Source: a virus
IMG/VR virus record: IMGVR_UViG_3300013137_000013
Coordinates: 1-64,000 of that record
Length of the DNA stretch: 64,000 nt
Reading direction: 5' to 3' (one strand)
The first letter of the stretch is position 1, and the number at the start of each line of letters is the position of its first letter. A program made the translations under genes and the position numbers. The notes under the pieces were generated by a model. It saw only the letters and a program-made list of their open reading frames with translations. It was not told the origin of the DNA and made no database searches. Shown here piece after piece: positions 7,717 through 15,010 of the stretch.

Positions 7717-8588
7717 AAAAAATAAAATTATTTTCTTCTTATTGCTCGGATGAGCAAATATATAATAACATAGTAGGTTCTTGGGGAAAAGGAAATACCT
7801 CATATAAGGACTTTGTTTTCACAGTTAATGATGATTACACGCATGCAGTACTATTCAATACGGCTATGCATAATAAATCATTAAACCCCAAAAACGTTAT
7901 TGGTTTTTCTCATGAACCCAGGAAAATATTGGGAATAGATAATGATAAAAATTATATAAATTTTGTGGCAAACAACGTTTCTGCTTATTATATAAGTAAT
8001 AGAGACAATTTACCTCCCAATTTTATAGAAGGAAATACTTTTATTTGTCCTTCAGAATTTAAAGAAAGTGAAAATAAATCATATTCTCATGAAAACAGAA
8101 TGAGTATGATATTGTCAATGAAGATGTATATGCCAGGGCACACAATGAGGCATAGAATTTTAAAAGAAATTTTAAAAACAGATTTAGATATTCATTTTTT
8201 TGGAAATGGTGTTGATGAAGTATATAATGATGAAAGAGTAAAAAAGTTTGATTGGAATATTTTTAACATTCCTTATGAAAACTACAAATATCAAATTGTC
8301 GTAGAAAACATAATAGACCGAAATTGGATTTCTGAAAAACTAACAAATTGTATTATTAAAGAAACAATACCAATTTATTATGGGTCAGAAAAGGCCATTA
8401 AGGAATATTATCCAGATAATTCAATTATAATATTAAATGATAATTTAAAAGAAAATGTTGCTAAAATAATTGATTTGTATAACAAAACAGAGAATGGGTT
8501 AACAACTTCTTTTGCAAAAAACAAACTTTATTCAGAAAATAATCTTTTAGAATTTATTTATTTAAAATTTAAAGATGTAGCAATATGA
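7713..8588 (+). CDS. Fucosyltransferase-like protein (GT10 family), 291 aa
   Basis: The region at residues 191-225 (YKYQIVVENI, then ISEKLTNCIIKETIPIYYG) matches the conserved GT10 alpha-1,3/1,4-fucosyltransferase motif, in which an Asn/Glu-rich segment is followed by a Glu-Lys pair and a P-x-Y/V-x-G strand. The first half (VIGFSHEPR at 62-70, then the GNTFICPSEF region) is the acceptor-side lobe of a GT-B fold. GT10 enzymes transfer fucose from GDP-fucose, but other deoxy-sugars cannot be excluded. The start overlaps the preceding gene by 4 bases (ATGA), and its end overlaps the next gene in the same way. Confidence 0.7.
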   Translation: MKKIKLFSSYCSDEQIYNNIVGSWGKGNTSYKDFVFTVNDDYTHAVLFNTAMHNKSLNPKNVIGFSHEPRKILGIDNDKNYINFVANNVSAYYISNRDNLPPNFIEGNTFICPSEFKESENKSYSHENRMSMILSMKMYMPGHTMRHRILKEILKTDLDIHFFGNGVDEVYNDERVKKFDWNIFNIPYENYKYQIVVENIIDRNWISEKLTNCIIKETIPIYYGSEKAIKEYYPDNSIIILNDNLKENVAKIIDLYNKTENGLTTSFAKNKLYSENNLLEFIYLKFKDVAI

Positions 8589-9250
8589 TAGGAGTAATTT
8601 TTTTTCATAAAAACATATTTAAAATCTATCAGGAACGATGGATTAGAAAATCAATGGAATCCATGATACATCAAAAGAAAGTTGATTACAAAGTAGTTTA
8701 TTATGAACTAAACTATGAAGGGAATGGTTTGTCCTTGTTTAAACATTTTGGATTTGAAACAAATGAAAAAACTGATTATTTTTTTATAAATCAAGAAATG
8801 AAAAATCATGTAGAAGCCATGAATTTTATTATTTCAAAAGCATTCCAAGATGGTTGCAAATATGTTTTTAACACAAACTTGGATGATTATTACAGAACTG
8901 ATAGGTTGAAGTTACAACTAGAATTATTGGACGCTGGCGCTGATATTGTATCTTCAGATATGTGTTATATTGATGAAAACGATAAAAGATTTTTCGAAAA
9001 ATATTTAAATCAATTTGACACAAAAGAAAAAATAATTAATGCTTTCAATGGTGGAGATAATGTAATAGCACACCCATGTGTAGGATATTCAAGAAAATTT
9101 TGGGATAACAATAAGTACTTGGATGAAATTCCTATGGAAGATTTTAAGTTATGGAAAAGAACCATTGGTGATTACGACTTTAAAATACACAAAGATGTGC
9201 TTTTGTTTTATAGGATTCATAATTCACAAATAACAAAGAGTTTAAGATAA
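8585..9250 (+). CDS. Glycosyltransferase-like protein (GT-A), 221 aa
   Basis: This is a short GT-A type transferase. It contains YVFNTNLDDYYRTDRL around residues 94-109, with the Asp-Asp expected at the metal and sugar-nucleotide site. Next comes DAGADIVSSDMCYIDE, then a C-terminal acceptor region with HPCVGYSRKFW and MEDFKLWKR, as in GT2 enzymes. The usual N-terminal VSVIIPTYN strand is diverged (IGVIFFHKNIFKIYQ). It is embedded in the island with a 4-base overlap upstream and a TAATG overlap downstream. Donor and acceptor are not known. Confidence 0.65.
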   Translation: MIGVIFFHKNIFKIYQERWIRKSMESMIHQKKVDYKVVYYELNYEGNGLSLFKHFGFETNEKTDYFFINQEMKNHVEAMNFIISKAFQDGCKYVFNTNLDDYYRTDRLKLQLELLDAGADIVSSDMCYIDENDKRFFEKYLNQFDTKEKIINAFNGGDNVIAHPCVGYSRKFWDNNKYLDEIPMEDFKLWKRTIGDYDFKIHKDVLLFYRIHNSQITKSLR

Positions 9251-9942
9251 TGGATTCGCAAATAAAAATACCAAAAGTTTCTATACTTTTGGCAACTTAT
9301 AATGGAGAGAAGTTTATCAAAAAGTCAATTGATTCAGTGTTGTCTCAAACATTTAAGAAATTCGAACTTTTAATAGGTTTTAATGGAACTACGGATGACA
9401 GCAAAGATATAGTAAACTCCTATAATGATGAAAGAATTAGAGTTTTTGATTATGGTGACGATAAGGGTAAATCTAAAACTTTAAATAAACTTTTAAAAGA
9501 AGCAAGAGCCGACTGGTTGGCAATTCAAGATGACGATGATATGTGGATGGGCAACAAATTAGAAGAGCAAATTTTATTCTGTAAAGATTTTGACATTATA
9601 GGTTCACAAATAAGATACGTAGACGAAAATGATGCATTGACGGGAACTATACTATCATTAGCAAAAGACCATAACGACATACTTTTTAGGGCACTTAATG
9701 GTGATAACCATATTGCAAACACTTCTGCTGTGTTTAAAAAAGATAAAACAGTACAGGTTGGCGGCTGGGATGAGAGTATAATCGGGGTTGAAGATTTTGA
9801 TTTTTGGCTAAAGATGATAAAAGTTGCTGATTGTAAAGTTACAAACCTTGACAATATACTTGTACATCACAGAGTACATTCCAACAGTAACTTTAATACC
9901 AAAGTTTGGAATGTAGATGAAATTTTAAAAAAATATAAATAA
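9250..9942 (+). CDS. Glycosyltransferase family 2 protein, 230 aa
   Basis: This is a clear GT2 enzyme. PKVSILLATYNGEKFIKKS at residues 9-27 is the first strand and helix, LLIGFNGTTDDSKDIV is the second, and WLAIQDDDDMW holds the DxD metal site. GVEDFDFWLKM near residue 180 is the typical ED catalytic-base motif. It should transfer a sugar from a nucleotide donor in the cytoplasm. Its ATG overlaps the stop of the previous gene and its stop overlaps the next ATG, so translation is probably coupled. The specific sugar cannot be read from the sequence. Confidence 0.85.
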   Translation: MDSQIKIPKVSILLATYNGEKFIKKSIDSVLSQTFKKFELLIGFNGTTDDSKDIVNSYNDERIRVFDYGDDKGKSKTLNKLLKEARADWLAIQDDDDMWMGNKLEEQILFCKDFDIIGSQIRYVDENDALTGTILSLAKDHNDILFRALNGDNHIANTSAVFKKDKTVQVGGWDESIIGVEDFDFWLKMIKVADCKVTNLDNILVHHRVHSNSNFNTKVWNVDEILKKYK

Positions 9943-10580
9943 TGTTAATAGATTTAAAATATTTGTGTGAAAAGTACCAATTTATTCCCAAGGGAATAAT
10001 TCATATTGGTGCACACTTAGGAGAAGAACATGTCATTTACTCCACGCTTGAAATAAAAGAAGTATTGTGGATTGAGGCGAATAAAAGCATCTTTCAAAAT
10101 TTATGTTCCAAACTATCCCACATATCAACATATAAGTTTTTTAACTATCTTGTTTCAGATGTGGACGACAAAGAATATAAATTTTTTATCACAAACAACG
10201 GGGAATCGTCTTCATTGCTTGAATTAGAAGAACATTTAAAAGAACATCCTCAAATTTTTGTTTCCGATGTTGTCGAAATGAAATCTAAAACCGTTGATTC
10301 TATAATTCAAGTAAACAAAGTTGAATCTAGCAAATACAATTTTTTGAATTTAGATATTCAGGGGGCAGAATTGTTGGCACTAAAAGGCGCTGTTGATTTG
10401 TTGAAAAATATTGACTATGTTTATTCTGAAGTGAATATAAAACATCTTTATAAAGATTGTGCATTAATGGACGAAATGGATTCTTTTCTTAAAGAACATG
10501 GATTTGAAAGGGCTGAAGAAAAAATATTAAGTCACGGTTGGGGAGATGCATTTTATATTAAAAATAAATTAAACAATTAA
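9942..10580 (+). CDS. FkbM-family methyltransferase, 212 aa
   Basis: The protein has the FkbM architecture: GIIHIGAHLGEEHVIY at residues 18-33 for SAM binding, VLWIEANKSIFQNL as the acidic second strand, SSLLELEEHLKEHP, then TVDSII and FLNLDIQGAELLALKGA. FkbM enzymes O-methylate hydroxyl groups, commonly on sugars or polyketides. In this glycosyltransferase cluster a sugar O-methylation is the natural inference, capping or protecting the glycan. It is complete for the family and tightly packed with its neighbours. Confidence 0.85.
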   Translation: MLIDLKYLCEKYQFIPKGIIHIGAHLGEEHVIYSTLEIKEVLWIEANKSIFQNLCSKLSHISTYKFFNYLVSDVDDKEYKFFITNNGESSSLLELEEHLKEHPQIFVSDVVEMKSKTVDSIIQVNKVESSKYNFLNLDIQGAELLALKGAVDLLKNIDYVYSEVNIKHLYKDCALMDEMDSFLKEHGFERAEEKILSHGWGDAFYIKNKLNN

Positions 10581-10583
10581 AAT

Positions 10584-11102
10584 ATGCCAGGGAATTTAGA
10601 CGCTTTCAAAGAAAGTGGGTACAAAAAGTTTTTTGTTGAAACTGGTTGTTATCTGGGAGATGGAATATCAAGCGCATTGACAGCGGGGTATGATAATATA
10701 ATTTCAATAGAAATTGCAGAAGAATTTAAAAAAAATTGTGAAGAAAAGTTCAAACAAAATAAAAACGTAAATGTCGTATTGGGCGACTCATGTGAGATTT
10801 TATTTGATGTAATAAAAAACATAAATGAACCAATTACGTTTTGGTTAGATGGACACTTTTCTGGAGGAAACACTGGATTTGGCAAGTACGAATTTCCCCT
10901 AATACAAGAGTTAAAGCAAATAGAAATGCATCCAATAAAAACCCACACCATTATGATTGATGATATGAGGCTGTTTGGCGATAAAAAATATGGGTTTGAT
11001 AAAAATATGATTATAGAAACCATTTTACAAATCAACAAAGATTATAAAATATCTTACAAAGACGGTTGTGAAAAAAATGACATCTTAATTGCTTCAGTAT
11101 GA
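10584..11102 (+). CDS. Stand-alone class I methyltransferase-like protein, 172 aa
   Basis: This protein is a close paralogue of the middle domain of the three-domain enzyme at 5725-7716. Shared blocks include FFVETGCYLGDGI, NIISIEI, ITFWLDGHFSGGNTG, FPLIQELKQIE and TIMIDDMR. The first block matches the SAM-binding glycine loop. No metal or substrate residue can be assigned with confidence. The presence of the same domain as both a fusion and a single protein points to duplication within the island. It overlaps the following broken glycosyltransferase by 4 bases. Confidence 0.7.
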   Translation: MPGNLDAFKESGYKKFFVETGCYLGDGISSALTAGYDNIISIEIAEEFKKNCEEKFKQNKNVNVVLGDSCEILFDVIKNINEPITFWLDGHFSGGNTGFGKYEFPLIQELKQIEMHPIKTHTIMIDDMRLFGDKKYGFDKNMIIETILQINKDYKISYKDGCEKNDILIASV

Positions 11103-11895
11103 TAAACATTTTTTCTTCATATGACCAAAGTGGACCAAAGAAAGTAAAAGACAACTTGAAATTGGGACTTGAATTGTGCGAAATAAAGTTTGCAGAAAAC
11201 TGTTTTACTTATGAAAATAGTATATTTTTATCCGACAAGCCAGAGATGTATAACTCAAATAATTTAGATAAAACTATCGTAGGACCCAATGTGTGGCCTT
11301 TTCAAAACGAGTGGGTTTTAAAGCAAAATTATAAATGTTATATAGTTCCATCTGCCTGGGTAAAAAACATGCTCATTAGCAAAACGTCCATGTCCAAAGA
11401 CAAGATTCAAATATGGCCAGTGGGGATTAATACAGAACTTTTTTGTGACATGTCAAAAGAAGAAAGCAATCAGAACTAAAAACCGTGACAGATTTGCTTA
11501 AATCTAAGAATCAATCTTTTGAAATAATTGAATATAGCAATTATAGAGAAGAAGATATGATTTTAAAAGCAAAAATAAGTAAATATTGTTTTGTAATTAA
11601 TGGAACAGAAAGTCAAGGAATCGCATTAGAAGAGTTAATGAGTTGTAATGTTCCACTATTTGTTTGGGACGTTAATTCCTGGAATGACATTGGAGAACAA
11701 TATAAGTCCCCAGCAACAAGCGTCCCTTATTGGTCAAACACCTGTGGGGAAAAATTTTTAAACGAAGAAGAATTAAATATAAAATTTGATGAATTTTTAA
11801 AAAATATTGATTCTTACAATCCAAGAAATTATATTTTAGAAAACTTAAACTTAAAAAAGCAAGCCCTTGAATTAATTAAAATTTTTAAACAATAA
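11099..11895 (+). pseudogene. Frameshifted GT4-like glycosyltransferase
   Basis: Two consecutive reading frames make one GT-B glycosyltransferase. The first (11099-11479, 126 aa) has the N-terminal lobe and the linker CYIVPSAWVKNML followed by IQIWPVGINTELF, typical of GT4 enzymes. The second is open from 11449 to 11895 in the -1 frame (GTG possible at 11485). It supplies the donor-binding lobe, with FVINGTESQGIALEELMSC and VPLFVWD. The frames overlap at 11449-11476 in an A/G-rich run. No canonical slippery heptamer is visible, so decay or a one-base sequence error is more likely than programmed frameshifting. Either half alone should be inactive. Confidence 0.7.
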
Positions 11896-11897
11896 AT

Positions 11898-12443
11898 ATG
11901 GCACACCAAGAACAAAAAGATTATTTTTTGGAAATAAAAAATAAATTTCCAGAGTATTTTAAAAACAAAAAAGTTTTAGATATTGGTTCCTTAGACATAA
12001 ATGGAAACAATAGACACTTATTCGAAAATTGTGAATATACAGGACTTGATGTGGCCGAAGGAAAAAACGTTGATGTAATTTGTTTAGCACATCAATACAA
12101 TGCTCCAGACGCAACCTTTGACGTAATTATAACTAATGATTGTTTTGAACATGATATGTTTTATAAAGAAACAATTAAAAATATTTTTAGGTTATTAAAA
12201 CCAAATGGGCTACTCCTGTTTACATGTAAAACAACTGGTTCTGGCGAGCATGGAACACTAAGGTCTGATGGAGGATTTTCATCCCCCCTCACATCAAAAA
12301 TTCCAGAGTGGGCTAACTATTATCGCAACATAATAGAGGAAGATGTAAGAGACATCCTTAATATAGAAGAATCATTTTCTACTTTTGAATTTAGTGTTTT
12401 AAACATTACTTTCGATTTGAGATTTTATGGAATAAAAAAGTAA
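11898..12443 (+). CDS. Class I SAM-dependent methyltransferase, 181 aa
   Basis: The motifs are those of a UbiE/Methyltransf_11 enzyme: KKVLDIGSLDINGN at residues 24-37 (SAM loop), YTGLDVAEGKNVDVI (acidic strand), DVIITNDCFEHD (strand 4 with a polar pocket), and LKPNGLLLFTCKTTG. The usual GxGxG loop is modified to GSLDING, as seen in some sugar methyltransferases. It sits between the broken glycosyltransferase and another methyltransferase, so the substrate is probably a glycan or its precursor. The start is the ATG at 11898, three bases after the upstream stop. Confidence 0.8.
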   Translation: MAHQEQKDYFLEIKNKFPEYFKNKKVLDIGSLDINGNNRHLFENCEYTGLDVAEGKNVDVICLAHQYNAPDATFDVIITNDCFEHDMFYKETIKNIFRLLKPNGLLLFTCKTTGSGEHGTLRSDGGFSSPLTSKIPEWANYYRNIIEEDVRDILNIEESFSTFEFSVLNITFDLRFYGIKK

Positions 12444-12447
12444 AATC

Positions 12448-13092
12448 ATGAAAAATTTTTTAGATGAATTAGCCATAAAGTATAATACAGATAAGAGTTC
12501 GAAAAATCATAATTATACAAAAACATATGATAAATATTTGAGTCCCATAAGAGAACAAAAATTAAACATTTTAGAAATCGGAGTCCTAAATGGGGCTTCT
12601 TTAAAAATGTGGGGAGAATACTTTCCAAATTCTCAAATATATGGCCTGGACATCAGCCCAGATTGTAAAAAGCATGAAAAAGATAATATAAAAGTAATCA
12701 TAGGCAGTCAGGATGATGAAGAATTCTTGATTCAGAATATTAAATCTATCAAATTTGACCTCATTATAGATGATGGAAGTCATATATCAAGGCACCAAAT
12801 AAAAAGCTTTAATGTACTATTTGACAGCCTTAATAGTGGGTGTTATTATATTATAGAAGATGTTTGCTGTTCATACTGGAATAGTCATGAAGGTGGGTAT
12901 AAAAAACAGGGCTCTGTCATAGAATACTTTAAAGACAAAATTGATGATGTCAATTTTTACGGATTCAAAGGAGATTTGTACGATAGGAAAAGAGAGTATA
13001 TTACATCCATTAAAAAGGATTTGACATTTTTTGAAAAGACTATTAACTCAATACATTTCTATAACAGCATAATTATTATAGAAAAGATATGA
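12448..13092 (+). CDS. Sugar O-methyltransferase-like protein, 214 aa
   Basis: The N-terminus (LAIKYNTDKSSKNHNYTKTY at residues 8-27) and the following LNILEIGVLNGASLKMWGEY, YGLDISPD and DLIIDDGSHISRHQI are typical of one methyltransferase group. That group includes rhamnosyl 2'-O-methyltransferases and mycinamicin-type sugar O-methyltransferases, metal-dependent enzymes. The IIDDGSH segment would supply metal ligands. This is the clearest sign that the island modifies deoxy-sugars. It overlaps the next gene by 4 bases. Confidence 0.78.
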   Translation: MKNFLDELAIKYNTDKSSKNHNYTKTYDKYLSPIREQKLNILEIGVLNGASLKMWGEYFPNSQIYGLDISPDCKKHEKDNIKVIIGSQDDEEFLIQNIKSIKFDLIIDDGSHISRHQIKSFNVLFDSLNSGCYYIIEDVCCSYWNSHEGGYKKQGSVIEYFKDKIDDVNFYGFKGDLYDRKREYITSIKKDLTFFEKTINSIHFYNSIIIIEKI

Positions 13093-13673
13093 TAATTTTA
13101 TTTACCAGTGCCCTTACAGAAAATCTCTTCGAACAAAGAAAAGAAGAATATATAATCTCTTTCAACACTTTGTGTTCATTTGGATATAAGAACAACATTC
13201 AAATAATAGAATGTATTAACAACTCCGAGGATAGTTTTCTTAATACTTTGACTGAAAAAGTTTTTTATACAAAACAAAATTATGCCTATAGAAACAAAGG
13301 CGTTAATGAGTTGTTAAATATTAAATTCTTTTTAGAAAACTTTAATGTTGATGATGAAGAAAAAATCGTCAAACTAACTGGAAGATATAATCTTCTCGAT
13401 AATTCATTTATTAAAGAGTTTGAAAATAGTTCTTGTGACGTACTTTATAAAAAAGATTCTGTCAACCAAGTGTTTTTTGGGTGTTTGTGTTTAAAGAAAA
13501 AAGTCCTAACAAACTTTATCAATCAATTAAACTTTAATGTTCTTGAATCAAATCTTGTATGTATAGAAAAATCTTTTGCCGACTTTATATACAAAAGTGA
13601 ATATGAACAAAAGGTGATTGAAAAAATAAATATCAGATGCAATATTAATAATGAAGATTTACACACTCTTTAA
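13089..13673 (+). CDS. Hypothetical glycosyltransferase-like protein, 194 aa
   Basis: The protein has no clear catalytic signature. A segment IVKLTGRYNLLDNSF near residue 97 resembles the KxTGRY strand found in some uncharacterised viral and bacterial glycan-cluster proteins with a GT-A-like fold, but no DxD follows. It is the last gene of the rightward island and ends tail-to-tail with the aminomutase gene, overlapping it by 4 bases. Its function is unknown, and glycan involvement is inferred only from context. Confidence 0.55.
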   Translation: MIILFTSALTENLFEQRKEEYIISFNTLCSFGYKNNIQIIECINNSEDSFLNTLTEKVFYTKQNYAYRNKGVNELLNIKFFLENFNVDDEEKIVKLTGRYNLLDNSFIKEFENSSCDVLYKKDSVNQVFFGCLCLKKKVLTNFINQLNFNVLESNLVCIEKSFADFIYKSEYEQKVIEKINIRCNINNEDLHTL

Positions 13674-14812
13674 ACTGGATACTTAAATATTTCTTCCTCA
13701 TAATTCTTTAAATAAATATATTTTTCATCAGCTCCAACTATCGAATTTGGTAATATTGGAATTTTACCGCCACCCCCAGGCGCATCTATAACATATTGCG
13801 GAATTGCATAACCACTGGTAAATCCCCTTAAAGACTGAATAATATTCAAACCTTCTTCTATTGTTGTTTTAAAATGTGCCGAACCAATGATGGGGTCACA
13901 TTGATATAAATAATAAGGCTTAATTCTAATTTTTAAAAGCTCATGAAACAATTTTTTTAACACTTTTGGCTCATTATTAACACCATTCAATAAAACAGTT
14001 TGACTTCCCAAAACAATTCCCACATCAGCCAATTTTGTAACGGCCACTTTTGATTCATCTGTGATTTCGTCTGGGTGCGTTGAATGAATGCTTAAGAATA
14101 GTGGATGGAATTTTTTTAAAATTGAAACAAGATTGTCTGTAATCCTTTGTGGCAAAACAAAAGGAACTTTTGTGCCAATTCTGATTATTTCTACATGAGG
14201 AATGTTTCTTATATTCTCAAGAAAATATTCTATTTTTGAATCTGAAAGAGTAAGTGGGTCTCCACCAGATATAATAACGTCCCTAACTTCTGAATGGCTT
14301 TTTATATAATCAAAAACTTTTTCATAATCCACAAATTTTTCTTTGTTTTCAATAATCCTTGAGCGTGTGCAATATCTACAATTTGCTGAACAAAAATTTG
14401 TTGCTAAAAGAAGAACTCTATCTGGGTATCTATGTACAAGACCTGGAAGGGGAGAATCTTCAATTTCAGAAAGGGGGTCTATTTCTTCTCCAAAATTTTT
14501 GTTAAGTTCTTTATCAGTGGGCACCATAGTTTTTCTAATCTCTTTACTACTGTGCACCAAACTGAGATAGTATGGGGTAATTCGCAAAGGAAGTTTTGTA
14601 CTATCAACATCTTCGGCTGCTGTAATATTTAAAAACTTTTTAATTTGAGAAATGGTTCTGATGGAATTTGACAACTGCCATTTCCAATCATTCCATTGAA
14701 TATTTGTTATTTGGGGGTAATATTTTTTTTTGAAACTTTCAACAAGACCTAAAGGGTCTTCTGCTTCTACATCTGCGACTGCTATTTCATCTGTACAATC
14801 CTTTGTTTTCAT
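13670..14812 (-). CDS. kamA: Lysine 2,3-aminomutase-like radical SAM enzyme
   Basis: This is a 380-residue KamA-family protein, close to the usual length. CSANCRYC at residues 141-148 is the radical-SAM [4Fe-4S] site (C141, C145, C148), and SGGDPLTLSD at 182-191 is the SAM/PLP region. YQCDP holds D306. DAPGGGGK at 343-350 supplies D343 and the PLP-binding lysine K350. These match the two substrate-binding aspartates and the PLP lysine of clostridial lysine 2,3-aminomutase, so L-lysine to L-beta-lysine is the likely reaction. The N-terminal WNDWKWQ (40-46) is also conserved. Related enzymes acting on other amino acids, or EpmB, are alternatives. It is rare in phages and lies next to the glycan island on the opposite strand. 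Confidence 0.88.
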   Translation of the reverse strand: MKTKDCTDEIAVADVEAEDPLGLVESFKKKYYPQITNIQWNDWKWQLSNSIRTISQIKKFLNITAAEDVDSTKLPLRITPYYLSLVHSSKEIRKTMVPTDKELNKNFGEEIDPLSEIEDSPLPGLVHRYPDRVLLLATNFCSANCRYCTRSRIIENKEKFVDYEKVFDYIKSHSEVRDVIISGGDPLTLSDSKIEYFLENIRNIPHVEIIRIGTKVPFVLPQRITDNLVSILKKFHPLFLSIHSTHPDEITDESKVAVTKLADVGIVLGSQTVLLNGVNNEPKVLKKLFHELLKIRIKPYYLYQCDPIIGSAHFKTTIEEGLNIIQSLRGFTSGYAIPQYVIDAPGGGGKIPILPNSIVGADEKYIYLKNYEEEIFKYPV

Positions 14813-14955
14813 TTTGGTGAGTTTATTCTAAATATACAAATAATACGCAAAAATTACATAAAAGTTACCTAAAAAAGAAAAAAAAATTTCATCATTTTTC
14901 TGAGTTCTACAACCATTTGATTTTCAAGTAAAAAATACGAAAAACTGGGTTAAAG

Positions 14956-14986
14956 TTGTATTTTTATTTTTTTTTATTTATATTTG
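14956..14986 (+). promoter_or_regulatory. Bacteroidota-type promoter before the metallophosphoesterase gene
   Basis: TTG at 14956-14958, a 20-base spacer, and TATATTTG at 14979-14986 give an exact TTG-N20-TAnnTTTG host-type promoter. The start codon follows 24 bases later. The surrounding intergenic region (14813-15010) is very AT-rich and shows nothing else clear. Confidence 0.7.
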
Positions 14987-15010
14987 CCACAAATTTAAAC
15001 AACAAAGAAT

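Noticed and set aside
11452-11465. Programmed -1 frameshifting in the broken glycosyltransferase gene
   Set aside because: The zero-frame codons TCA AAA GAA GAA do not form a canonical X-XXY-YYZ heptamer and no clear downstream structure is visible.
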